Source: Cryptomeria japonica
Lineage: Eukaryota > Streptophyta > Pinopsida > Cupressales > Cupressaceae
Length of the DNA stretch: 64,000 nucleotides
Reading direction: 5' to 3'
Assembly: GCF_030272615.1 (NCBI RefSeq)
Contig: NC_081413.1
Location: forward strand, 719,159,867-719,223,866
The position numbers and the translations under genes are program-made. How positions within the stretch are numbered: position 1 is the first letter of the stretch; every line of letters starts with the position of its first letter. Shown one piece after another: positions 36,186 to 47,046 of the stretch. The notes under the pieces were generated by a model. The model saw only the letters and a list, made by a program, of their open reading frames with translations, was not told the origin of the DNA and did not search any database.

Positions 36186-36760
36186 GATCTCTACCTCCAA
36201 TAGATTTCCTCCCTAGAAATTATGTTGTGAAGTTTGACTAAAACATCATCTTCCATAACTTTGGGATACTTTTTATAGCCCTCTTTCTGTATTGAGTTTT
36301 GGATGTGTTCTAGTTCCTCCTTTAACTTTTTCTTTGAATCAAAAATATCACCAAAGACCCTCTTGTTCCATATATTAATGTTGACTTTGATATTTTTAAG
36401 TTTTTTGGTAACTTTATACATGGCAGTTCCATTCACATCAATATTCCACCAGTTGGCAATAGATTTTTTAAGATAAAGGTGAGAAATCCACATCTTCTCA
36501 AACCGGAAAGGGAAACTCTGATTATTCTTAAAGTTCTCAGCAACAAAAGAAATGGGATAATGATCCGAACCAATTCTATTGATAATAGATAGGGAGCATC
36601 TATAAGAAAGAATCCAATCATTAGTAACAAGGGATCTATCAAGTCCTACCTGAATGAGGTCTTCACCATCCCTTTGGCTAGACTAGGTGTAGGAAGCTCC
36701 ATTAAGATCCATATCAATAAGAACATTGACATTGATAAAGTCCATCAAGTAAAATCTACT
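36186..36760 (-). pseudogene. LINE ORF2 endonuclease remnant and linker
   Basis: The C-terminal end of an AP-type endonuclease is readable: LIDMDLNGASYT, GEDLIQVGLDRSLVTNDW and NRIGSDHYPISF, with the conserved G-S-D-H-Y-P-I motif. The linker FRFEKMWISHLYLKKSI...NIWNKRVFGDIFDSKKKL follows (36191-36493). The N-terminal two-thirds of the endonuclease are missing, so the LINE is 5'-truncated at about 36760-36785. Confidence 0.82.
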
Positions 36761-36785
36761 ATCTGGTTGAGCTTGACATTGATAG

Positions 36786-37480
36786 AGTTGTTGGTTAGAC
36801 CAAGGGAGCTGACATTTAGACCAAGAGAGATACTGTTTAGACTAAGAACTCTGTTGTTTAGACCAGGAACTCTATTGTTTAAACCAAGAGTGTTGTTGTT
36901 TGATCTAGAAACTCTATTGTTTGAACATGGAACTTTGTTGTTTAGACCCAAAGAGTTGTTGTTTGGACCAGAAACTCTTTTGTTTAGACCAGGAACTTTG
37001 TTGTTTAGACTAGGAACTCTGAAACTTAAACTAGTGATGTTAGAACTTAAACAATGGTTATTTTGACCCCAAGAGTTAATGTGTAGACTGAGAAAATTGA
37101 TGCTTATACCTAGCAAGTTCAACCTTGGAGAGTTAATGTTGAAATATGAGAAAGTTAACATTCATACCAAGAGAGCTAATGTTTGGACTAAAAGTGTGAC
37201 TGTTTGAATTGTAAGAGCTACTGTTTGGATAGTAAGTGCGATTGTTTAGACTATAATTGCTACTATTTGGATTGAAAGTGTGACTGTTTAGACTAAAAGT
37301 GCTACTATTTGGACCAAAAGTGCATCTATTTGGACCAATGGACCTACTATTTGGAATAAAAGCGTGACTGTTTGGAATGAAAGTGCGACTATTTGGACTG
37401 TAAGTGTGACTGTTTGGACTGAAAGTGCGACTATTTGGACCATAAGTGTGACTATTTGGACTGAAAGTGCTAATCTACTA
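36786..37480 (-). repeat. 21-bp heptad minisatellite arrays in Gypsy-2 leader
   Basis: Two arrays share a 21-bp period. The first (36786-37030) has about eleven units like TTGTTTAGACCAGGAACTCTG. The second (37185-37475) has about thirteen units like TGTTTGGACTGAAAGTGCGAC. On the element's sense strand they are largely open and read as LNNRVPG-type and LSVQIVA-type heptads, both in one frame with a stop between them. No known protein is recognised. Confidence 0.85.
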
Positions 37481-38404
37481 TGAAACTTGTAAATTTGACA
37501 ATTTGAAGTTTGATTTTGTAATTTTTGTTGTATTTCAATGGATGATGTCTTCACTTGACTTACAAACACAGAAATCAGACTATATTTTTGTCCCAAAGGA
37601 CACATTAAGTGTATGTTCAAGAAGCTTTAAAGAGAGCCCAAGTTTTCATGGGTTTTGAACAATTTAAAACACATCATTCAGTCTATCCTAAGGAGATTGG
37701 CTTCATTATTATTTTTTAGCCCACACTTGGTACCCTATGAGCTCAGACAGCCTTGTCACCCCCTAAAGGATGCCTATGTTTTTGCCTTTGCGAGAACTAG
37801 CAGAGTCCCATTATGAGCCTAGCAATAAGGTTTCAAAAGGGGAGTTCATAAATACGCTCAAGAGGGACATATGGTGAGCATCTTAAGGAGAGATTCTTCC
37901 CCCTCCATGCACTAAGAATTTAATAATGTTCGAAGGTAAACCGGGTAGCTTCTATTTTTAATTGGAAATAGTAAGGGATCTGTTTGGCATGTCGAGGTAT
38001 AAACTCAATTAAGAGCTCTCCCAACCTTGAAAACCAAGGTTTGATATACCCAAAGGTACGGAGGAGAGCTATTCCCGAGCACTGTCGTTGAATTGATTTT
38101 CATCAAATCACATTTATTTTATAGTGGGTTGGCATACATGGCATTAGTCATTCCCACTTGGATCGTTCCCCTCTCACCGAACTTAATGGCTTTGACCTTA
38201 TAGGCTCCTCAGGAGGGTAGTCCCGCTAAAGATATGCACTATTGAAAGGAAAAGATGAGTCTATCTTTCTGATCACCTAAGAAAGGTGAGAGAATACTTG
38301 CCTATCATCAAAACACAGAAGACATGTTTGTTCATTTCCATTGTAATTAGTCTATATGTTTAATTTAACAAAAAAAAGTGCAAAATCTCATGGCTGCAAA
38401 CAAA
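37481..38404 (-). other. Gypsy-2 leader, PBS-proximal part with conserved block
   Basis: No ORF is supported. The block at about 38100-38335 is conserved with 6520-6820 of Gypsy-1 (TTATAGTGxGTT, CACTTGGATCGTTCCC, then AAxGGTGAGAGxAxACT and ACATGTTTGTTCAT-like stretches). The element ends abruptly at 38404, where the aRH-RT linker of another element begins. About 0.6 kb of leader plus the whole 5' LTR are missing. Confidence 0.6.
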
Positions 38405-39471
38405 ATCTTTTGTCCATCATAATCATCAACACATTGGATAAACCTAAGAATGTCTTCATCATCAGCAAAAACTTGCCAAATGTACACATTATCAGGAATA
38501 GTAGGCCTAGATTTTATTTCCACAGTGGAAATACCGGTTAGCATTGCATCATCATTTTTCAAAGCAACATTAGCTAGGAAATATGCCATAATATTTTTTG
38601 CTCGCTCTATCCAATTAATAGAAAACGCATCAAAATGCTCAATAACATCCCAAACAGCATGCTTATACTACTTTAATGTATCATTCTTGGATGCATATTT
38701 AGATCTCACCTGAGAGACAACCAATTCTGAATCCCCCATTACTTTCAACAGTAGGATTCCATGCCTTTTTGCAACTTCAAGTCCTAATAACAGGGCTTCA
38801 TACTCTGCAGTATTATTTGTGCACTGGAATGCTAGTAAAAATGAGTATTTAAAATTTATACCTGACGCGGACACAAAAGGAACCCCTGCTCTAGATCCTT
38901 CTTTGGAGCAAGCTCCATCAAAATACATCTGCCACAACCCATACTGCTGTGCTTGCAGCTCAACCACAATAGGGTCAGTATTCTTCAATTGAGGTGAAAT
39001 TGGTTGGAGTCTAAAGTTATCTAAATCTACATCAATCATACAATTAAGCATACTAGGGTTTACATTTTCAATTACCCTAGGAGCTCGTGGCTCTCTGTAT
39101 AATTTGATCTGATTACCACCAATAGGAATGGTAGCATAAGATAAGTCCAGTTGAACATTTCCCCCTACTACAGCTGCCCACTGCCTGGAGAGTAACATAC
39201 CATAGTGGGGTTTAGTGTCAGTAACAATAACATCCATTTCATAAGTGGCTCCAGGAAATGCTGCTATTTTTACTTCTACATCTTTCATTGTACCTATCAC
39301 AGGTACTTCTCTGTTATCCATGGCATAGCATTTCCTATACACAGTGGTTACTGATAATCCTAATTATTTCATAACACCATAGGGCATTACATTAGCAGCA
39401 GCTCCCGAATCTATTATGCAGTTTTTAATCAACCGGTTATTGACTAACAAAGTAACATAGAAGGGATCTAC
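38405..39471 (-). pseudogene. Element L protease plus archaeal-type RNase H
   Basis: The protease strand reads CIIDSGAAANVMPYGVMK with an intact D-S-G-A (about 39380-39420), and DVIVTDTKPHYGMLLSRQW is the C-terminal motif. After a linker (LKNTDPIVVELQAQQYG) an RNase H of the RVT_3/archaeal type follows at about 38550-38945: MYFDGACSKEGSRAG (Asp), TNNTAEYEALLLGLEVA (Glu) and LKVMGDSELVVSQVRSK (Asp). The fourth residue is Tyr (IMAYFLANVA) where M has Asp. A stop lies at about 38669. The RNase H directly follows protease, without RT in between. Confidence 0.88.
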
Positions 39472-42296
39472 CTAAGAAGGCTCCTGAGTGATAGTGGTTC
39501 CAACATAAACCTCTAGGGTTCGGAACTCTTGATCCTTTCCAACATTAGCTAAACCAGTGGGTAATACTGTGTCATTATCAGATATACTAGAGAATAAAGA
39601 CAAAGCTGCATCCTTATGTTCTTTAATCTTTAGCAATTCTACTAATGGAACAGTGACTTTCATTTGATTTAAAGCTTGGGCCATATCAAATGTAGAATTA
39701 TTGCATTTTTCAGTATTAACCCTAACCTTTTCTGTTTTGAATTGACTTGCCCTTTTCACTGTCTTTGCTCCTTGTACATCACCAACATTTTTATCATCTA
39801 TGCCTTTAGGTATATCTTTAACTTGTTCCTCTTTTTCTTGACCGACCTTAGGAATAGTGGTAGCACTGCTTGATGCCCCCTTTTTTGTAACTTCTTTTAC
39901 AAACATAGAACCCGACTCACCTTGATCAGTGTCTCTCTTGGTGCTTCTCAGATTATAGTTATGTTTTGCTTTGGCAATTGCAGCCTTAGTGAGATTTATA
40001 ACTTCTTCCTCACTAGGCCTCCTAAGATGAACCTCTTCATCTTCAATTGTTACCACATTCAATGTAGGATGCCAACCTAAGGCTAACTATCCTTGCACTA
40101 GCTTTTCACTATCCAGCACATCATTGTATTCACTTTGCACAGATTCCTCATCACTTTCTACGATGGTTTCAAACATATTAATGTCAAGCTCTGCTTTTGG
40201 TCTCATAGATTCTTCTAGAGCTTGAGCCACTGCACACTGATGAGGAGAATGTGGTCCATCATAAGCAATACACCAAGGAGTATTTTCTATATTGTGAACA
40301 GTTTTCCCTTTCAAAGGATCCGGTGTGTCTTGACTTTGGGCAATTTTGGGCTTCTCAATTTGGGGTTTACCATCCTTCCAATTGGTATTATATGGCATAT
40401 CATGTAATCTAGGAGGTCTATCTTGCCAGTTATAATGAGGCTTATGATTTTTGTTAACCTTGGCAGTCAAATCTTTCATAGTAGTAACCAATTTCTCTAT
40501 TTTATCATCCTCTTTAGCAACTTTATTAGGTTGCTATTTGATTTCTTGCCATAATCTACCATCAGTCCTTCTTCCTAATTTTCCAGATGCTTTTCTGTTA
40601 CTTTCTACATTTATGGCAATTCTAAAAGCATCTCTCAAGTTATGGGGATTTTTATCTCTCAAGATATAGGCCATTTTGGAATCAAATGCATTGTAATATG
40701 TATTAAGACACATGTTATCATCTAGCCTCATCACTTGATAAAATTTGTGCATGGCTTTCTAGAATCTGGCATTGAAATCAGTGACCATTTCATTTTCAGA
40801 TTTTCTAATATTATTGAACTCATTTAGCATGAAACTCACATTAGTCTTGTCACCATACTACTCTTGAAAGCAATTTTAAAAATCTTCCCATGAACCTATG
40901 CTATTTACTGGAAGACCTCTGTACCAATCTCTTGCATCATCAACCAGGGATTGAATAAACAGTTACATAATAACATCTTCATCTACTATCTCATAATCTT
41001 TTATTAGATCCCCAAAAGATTTCAGATGTTCCTCAACACTAATTGGATTGTTCACAGCAAATTTATGGAGTCTATCTCTTAACTTAGTGGGAACATGATT
41101 TGGATATCACGGGATCCCATCAAAGAACAATTGTCTATATTGTTCTAGATTGATTGGTCTTCTTTGAAAAGGGGTGATAGCACTATTATTTCCCATGGTC
41201 ATTTTAGCTTTTGGAGTTGGAGATTGAGGTGCTTGGGTGTGCTGTTTATTCGCGGGTATTTGGCTTATTGAGGCAATATTAGCCTGTACTGTAGGTTGAG
41301 TATTAAGCTGAGGAAAGGAAATGTGTTGGGGATTAAGCTTGCTAAGATCCTAGATAGGAATGTAATAGGGGGAGCCCTTAAGTAATTAATCTTTCTTTTT
41401 ACTTCCCGATTCGCTGCTTCTAACTCAGCCTTTTCCAGTTCCATTTGGAGGTCTTCCTTTTTCTTCCTCATCCTTTCCATCTCTCTCTCATGTGCTAGAA
41501 TCCTATGAGAGATCTCTTCTGTAGTTTTAGATTCTACTTCATCATCTACCCATTTCTATTTTCCTTTATCTAGATTGGCTTTAGGAAACTGGGAGTCATT
41601 AAATACTTCCCTAGTTGGCTAGGCTACTGACTTACAAGCTTGTTTAGTTTTGGGGATTAGAATTTCTCTAATCACAGGGCCTTCCTCGTCACTCTTTTCT
41701 TTCCCTTTAGCAAGTTCTTCAAGATCAGCTATCTGTCTAAGAAGTCTATCTCTTTCCATTAGTTTGGCTTTAACTTCCTTCTCCTTATTTGCCTCCTTTT
41801 TGGCTCTTAAGGATATTAAATGATGGACTCTTCTATTTAAATCTTCAATCTCTTGAGACACTTTATCCTCATCAGGGAAGTTTTCTTCAGAGTCTGATGC
41901 ATTAACTTGATCTATGTCAATCAGACTAATGTTCCCATCAATGGTCCTAGGAACGGAGTGCCTAATTGCATTTGAACTGGTTCTATCTTTGGCAAAAACA
42001 CTAACATGAGATAGATCTTGATTTAAAATAGGTGCATCATTAATATTTCCAAACAGTCCCAAATGGAAACCTAGAATATCATGCTCTGAATCTCTAGAAG
42101 ATGAATTAGACTTTGCATAAACAGGTCGATCAGGCATCTTACCAGTATTATTGTTTTTCTGCACCCAAGTAGCATTTGATGGCTCATGCAACAGAGATCT
42201 CTTTTGGCCTCTCCATGACTATTCTGGCAGACCTTCTTGCAAAGTTTCATGAGGATGTTTCTTCATGAATGATCTTGTGTTTTTTGCTCCTTGCAT
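39472..42296 (-). pseudogene. Element L gag
   Basis: The start is the ATG at 42296 (MQGAKNTRSFMKKHP), 180 nt after the PBS. The N-terminal part (41619-42191) has a coiled-coil-like EIEDLNRRVHHLISLRAKKE, and KKKEDLQMELEKAELEA follows. A 1-bp deletion near 41352 shifts the frame relative to M. The capsid (about 41180-40760) has stops. MRLDDNMCLNTYYNAFDSKM and NPHNLRDAFRIAI follow (40534-40752). A short knuckle reads C-IAY-DGP-H-SPHQ-C, with Tyr for the second Cys. An acidic and lysine-rich linker leads to protease. Confidence 0.82.
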
Positions 42297-42496
42297 CTCG
42301 CTTGTCTTCCTTTCAGAAAAAAATTGTATTTCACAAGGACTGGTTCAAAAGTAATAGAGTCACCACCCACAAAACTATGGGAATAATGAAAACAAGTAGT
42401 CTTATCCACAAACACACAACAATTTTCTTTACAAGCCTCAACACAGATCTGTGTTTATATTTTTATTATAACTTTCCTCAGCAGAGTCGCCACTTT
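42297..42496 (-). other. Short leader and PBS of element L
   Basis: The PBS TGGCGACTCTGCTGAGGA (minus strand, plus 42475-42492) starts 4 nt after the LTR end. The element M copy is TGGCGACTCTGCTGGGGA. To my recollection this resembles PBSs complementary to tRNA-Arg described for Ogre/Tat elements. A second, worn PBS-like string (GGGTGGTGACTCTATTACTT) lies about 130 nt downstream. Confidence 0.7.
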
Positions 42497-43389
42497 TGTT
42501 GTCTTCAAAATCTGATTCCCTTTAACATCCTTAAAGTAAAATGATTAAACTCGGTGCAGAAGAGATGCCAAAGATAAGGAAATTCTCAAGACAACATATG
42601 ACAAGGTTAGATTAAACTTTCTACACTTCAGGCTTACTCAGAGCCCAGGTGTGTATACCTTTGTGAATTGAATGCACACTTTCAAACATAAACCCACAGC
42701 AAATGAGTCCAAAAAACCAGTGGATCTATTCACCTTGAAAACAACTGAAAACAAATAATGGAAGTTATACTTAAATTCAGCATTTCGATCAACAAAACAT
42801 GCAATAAACAACTTCAATCAATACCAGTGCCTTATCCAAGGTCACAGAGTCATCTAAACTCAGATAATACTCCTCACACAAAACATCTTTATGCGTCCCG
42901 TTGGCTTGGTTTCTATTAATCCTTGTATATGCCTGACATCTACAAGAATTTATGCATTCCAAATTAAGCTATAATCATCAAAATTCAAAGTTTCTTCCAA
43001 AGAGTTTACTGGTATGAGTGATCCCTGCATCTTTTAATTTCCCTCCTAAAGAGAAAAGCTAACGAACACTTCTACTAAAATTGCTTTGCAATTCCATTCA
43101 AACAGAACAACCCTGGATTATTCAAAATGAAAGCAGTAAACAAATTGGTAAACACACTTGAAGACAACACAAAGCTTTACTCAAAACCGATGGTCTGTAT
43201 ATTGATATTTAGTTCAAGAAATATTACAAGAAATTTTGATTCTCCATTAGACTTAGAAAAGCTCAGATAAATTTCTATAGCGTTTTCTTACAATTCTTTG
43301 CAATCTCTTTTCCTCTAGTTCTGGTATCCATTTATAACAACATGGATGCACAAAGCTTCGGACTTCTCAAGGAGAGTTTGTTACAATCA
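42497..43389 (-). repeat. Shared LTR: 3' LTR of M and 5' LTR of L
   Basis: The proposed limits are TGATTGTAAC... (minus strand, from 43389) to ...GACAACA (42497), 893 bp. The PBS follows immediately, and the purine-rich GAAAGAAA precedes. A minus-strand TATA (GTTATAAATGG) lies at about 43329-43339. The copy at 55922-56814 has exactly the same length. About 42 mismatches and no indel were counted by hand (about 4.7%). Because ORF3 precedes both copies, the outer limit rests on TG/CA and purine signals only. A much longer LTR that includes ORF3 is possible. Confidence 0.6.
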
Positions 43390-43409
43390 TTTCTTTCAAA
43401 ATAAAGAGG

Positions 43410-46400
43410 TTACAAGCTTTTTGCAAAAATAGTTTCTTCAACAAGTTGTTCAGTTGCAACCTTTTCTTCCTTTTCAGGGGCGCTCTCCAACTGTTCCGGA
43501 TCATGGGTGGCATATTTAATTGTCCACTCACCATACACCTCTTCTGTCGGCCATGAGAAATTAATCACTTTATCTTTAGTCTTAGTCAACCTTTTCCAAC
43601 AATTTCTCATTTTGTTGACTTCTGAATTGAGAAAACCATAATGTGACTTAATTTTCTCTCTCTTGAATTGTCAAAACAAAGAAAGAAGCATCATCTAAAT
43701 CAATAATTCCTTTAACTCTTGCTGATAATTTAGCTTCTATTTCCTTAAGCCACATTTGTTTGTCCTTTAACTGATCCGGGCTAGCAAAAACTCCTGGGAG
43801 CAACTCAAAAACTTGATCAGTGTACTCCTTTTTGCACAAATTTACCTTCCTATCAACATTATCCACTTCTGTTGCTAATTGTACTAAGATTTTAGCAACA
43901 TCAGAAGTGGATTTAATGATGGGATTGGCCCTTTCTTCATCACAGGATACACATATAAACTCTAAATCTTGCTCCCTAGGCCTCCATCTGTCAAAAATAC
44001 GCATCAAAATGGCCTTGTCTCTCCTGAGCTCATTCCATATTTCCATAATTTTACCTACATTGTTGTAGAGCAATGAGGCATTTATTGTATCTCCAAAAAT
44101 GGAAATTGTAGCCCTTACTTTCTCCTCATATTTCTTTGCATATAAGGCCTGAGCCTATTTCAAGTTTTCTAATTCTTGGGGAGTGATTTCAATCATTTGA
44201 GAGCTGGAGGGTGCTGGAGATGGTGGAAATTCAATGATAGGGCTAGTAGGTGGAGGTCTTGCAGGAGAAGAGGGGATCATCAGTGTTGAAGACTCACCTT
44301 GATGGTATTGTCCAGTCAACTGGCTCTGCAGCTTGGCAATGATGCTATCCTTACCTCTTACCTCCTCCTTGGCATTGTTATAGGCCATCAAAACTGTTTC
44401 CAACTTAACTTGGAGGGCCTCTTTCTCTTTGGCTTCCTTCTCTGCTACTGCAACACTATATTTTGCAGTCTCTAACATAGTGCTAGCAGCCTCCACTACC
44501 CCTATACTCTGTACTCTCTTCACCATCAATCCACCAAGGTAACTTAACCGTGGGGTGTCTTTGCTTTTCTTACTCTCATTTCTCTTGAGAGACCAAATGA
44601 TGAGTGTAGCATTGTCCTTACTGAAAGTAATCCCCTCCATGGGTTTAGTCTCTTTTCTCAATTCATCTAGTACCAGGGCGTCTGCTATATCCCATTCAGG
44701 TAAGATAAGCACTCTAGCTTGTGCTACCATATCTCTTCCCTAGTCAGAGGTGATGGTTTTGAATTCTTCCATCATCTCTTGCTTTATTTCCTCTTCCACC
44801 AGGGCTGGATATTTATTGGGCTACTCAGTCTTTCTCATTTCACATCTAGCATTATATTTATCTATGTGTTGTTTCCATATAAACTGCATAAATGCTTCTG
44901 ATGTGACAAAATTGTTATAAGCTAAAAAGGCACTACTTGCCTGTTTTATCTCAGGATCCCACTCCTGGCCTTTAAATTCAGTGGTGGTGATATCCATTTC
45001 AGCAGCAATGGGTTCTTCTGGCATTCCTTCCTCCACTTCATCATAAGTGTATGCAATTTCCCCTAGACTACCTAACTAAAGGAGTTGCTCAGCTGCTGCT
45101 TGCTCATTTCCTATATGGATAGGGGATTGGGATGGGGAATACAAAGGTGTACCTGATTGTACTTCTTTCCCCACCCTTTGCTTCTTTGGGCTTTCTTTGA
45201 TGTCAATGACATCTTGTATCTTCCTCTTTCCTTTGGAGGTAGAGGGCTCCCCTGTTGTAGGTATCAGCACACTATAACTGGATTTCTTATGCAGTGTATA
45301 ATCACCAGGAGGGATTGCCTTGCTGGAAGCTGACCTACTTAGGATCATTCTTGCCTTCTCAGGGTTGCTCTTGATTACAGCTTCCCTCTTCTCCTTCAGT
45401 GTCTGCATCACATCTTCAAAGCAAACAATCAAAAACTTTATTTTCTCTTCCAGTGGGAAAAAGCTAGACAATGGGTCATAGCTGGCATCAAACTAATGCA
45501 CAAAATCCAAGGCTTTCTTATAAGCCACCCACTTCTCTTTCCTTAGCTCCTGCTCATCTAGATCAAACTCATTTCTGATGAGGTCTTCAGGAAACTGGAA
45601 TTGATGAGGCCTACCTCTGCATGTTACCTTCTTCCTAAGCATACCATTGAAGAAGTCTTCTGGATCAGCACACTTGGACACTGCAGTGGACAAATGATAG
45701 GGCTTGAGGAAATCCTCAAAACAATTCCAGCCTCCTTTTGTTATTACAAATTGGTGAGCTATGGTAGCTGCAGGGAAAATAGTCCCTTTATCCCTGGTTG
45801 TCAACTCTACCTCTTGTAAGCCACCAATTTGTCTAAGGATTTTTGTGATTCCTACTTTGAGAGGGACCTGGTAAGGTAGCAAAAATGGGGTGCCTCTGAA
45901 ACCAAACACTCTAAAAACTATGGAGACTGGATACAAGTAAATGTCAACCCAGTTATGAACAATTTTTATGTTCTTTGTGAATTCTTTTGGTCTTATGAAT
46001 TCCAGAAGAACTTTGGGGATTCTTAGGTTCTCAGAGCAGAGGAGAGTCCTTCTCTTTGATGCAAAATATTTATCAAACTTCAAGAAACTGGCATCTTCTC
46101 TATCCCATGACAACACAGTACTCCATAATTGTACCGACATTTTTTCTCCTTCCTTCTCCTTAACAAGGTCCAGTCCACTGGCAAAGTAATCACCACCTTT
46201 GAAGAGAAAAAGATGCATCAGGAGTGAGTACCATCTGAAAGGCCTATCCACCTTTCCATTCTTGATTCCTATTAACCCTCCATGAATAGCATCAGCAATG
46301 AAAGAGGCATAATCAAATGTAATTGCAAGAGAAGGATTCAAAATCTGAGCAATCATTAACAAGCAATGACTTGGCATATTTACTTCTGCATCTTCTCCCA

Positions 46401-47046
46401 AAACTTGGCAAAGTGTCCAATACATTCCTTTAGCCCTCAGGGTGAACATACTTAATGAAAAGGGTTCTTGTGTGTTGGGTCCTACAACTGTTAACCCTCC
46501 TATTTTCACAAAAAACTCTTTGAGAGGCCCATTCCTGAGATGACTCCTCTGTGCACTGTAAATTTGGGCCAATGATGTGAAATTTATAGGTTCTAAAAAA
46601 TTGGTGAATTCATTATGCCCACAAGCTATCCAGAACTCTTTAGCATTAATCTCAACAAGTGTTTTCCCATTTACATCCTGAATGCTTCTTGTGACTGGAT
46701 CATAGTTGAGCGCAATTAGGGTCAGCAAATCCGTGTCCATAAATACCCCTGGGACAACTAATTTCTCAACATCTAATTCCCAGATACAATTTTGCAGGGT
46801 AGGAGAATTTCTCATTCCGAATCCAACTTTAAACAACCCCAACCTAGACAATCCAACCTGTGGGTCTCTCAACCAGTTACCCTTGTCATATAATCCTTCT
46901 CCTATCTTTAAATGGGGAGCTTTGGGTACTAATTCTTTTGCCTTTGATGCCTGATTAGTTGACAACGTCAACTGTTCTAAAAAATCATCATAGACACTCC
47001 TCTCTGAATAGTTAACTTTACCAGAAAATTCTCTTTTAGGAGCCAT
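43410..47046 (-). pseudogene. ORF3 of element M: about 1,210-codon unknown retrotransposon protein
   Basis: The ATG at 47046 (MAPKREFSGKVNYSE) opens 517 codons without a stop, ending at 45493. The same frame continues through four stops to 43648, and a 2-bp deletion near 43660 shifts the last part (43410-43610). The N-terminal domain has VVPGVFMDTDLLTLIALNYD, LRNGPLKEFFVKIGGLTVVG, ITFDYASFIADAIHGGLIGI and FRWYSLLMHLFLFKGGDYF. A Lys-rich nuclear-signal-like stretch follows (KGKRKIQDV, KKQRVGKEV), then a coiled coil (AVAEKEAKEKEALQVKLET), a proline-rich segment (PSSPARPPPTSPIIEFPPSP) and a helical C-terminus. No transmembrane segment is seen. The function is unknown. Confidence 0.72.

Larger units (their letters stand above)
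31011..36785 (-). mobile_element. LINE (non-LTR retrotransposon) insertion, 5' truncated
   Basis: This 5.8-kb block interrupts the Gypsy-2 leader. It carries, on the minus strand, the end of an AP endonuclease, a plant L1-type RT, a zf-RVT-like cysteine motif and an RVT_3 RNase H, followed by an unknown ORF. It is truncated inside the endonuclease, as is typical of target-primed reverse transcription. GAGTTGTT occurs at both edges (about 31003-31010 and 36787-36794) and could be a target-site duplication, but the same string belongs to the local repeat unit. No clear poly-A tail is seen at 31011. Confidence 0.75.
17768..38404 (-). mobile_element. Gypsy-2: Ty3/gypsy Tat-like element, 5' LTR lost, LINE-interrupted
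   Basis: On the minus strand the order is leader (38404-30215, interrupted), gag, protease, spacer, RT, gypsy RNase H, archaeal-type RNase H, integrase, a 4-kb 3' region with an antisense PMD pseudogene, and the 3' LTR. The RT, gRH, aRH, integrase order is the one described for plant Tat elements. The 5' LTR is absent: similarity to the Gypsy-1 leader stops near 38340 and another element begins at 38405. It probably inserted into Copia-B at about 17765. Confidence 0.8.
38405..43389 (-). mobile_element. Element L: 3'-truncated copy of the tandem Tat-like element
   Basis: The minus-strand order is LTR (43389-42497), PBS, gag, protease, aRH, then truncation at 38405. The sequence is colinear with 51875-56814 of element M at an offset of about 13.4 kb. 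RT, gRH and integrase are lost at the junction with Gypsy-2. Its 5' LTR is at the same time the 3' LTR of M. Confidence 0.8.

Noticed and set aside
31003-36794. GAGTTGTT at both LINE edges as a proven target-site duplication
   Set aside because: The same string is part of the local 21-bp leader repeat, so its presence on both sides is expected by chance.
36674-37066. Plus-strand 130-codon frame with LLFRPGT-type heptads as a gene
   Set aside because: It is the antisense reading of a 21-bp repeat. Any such array with no stop in one unit stays open in several frames.
43410-47046. ORF3 as an envelope gene
   Set aside because: It is in env position, but no signal peptide or transmembrane helix is visible, and it has nuclear-signal-like basic patches.
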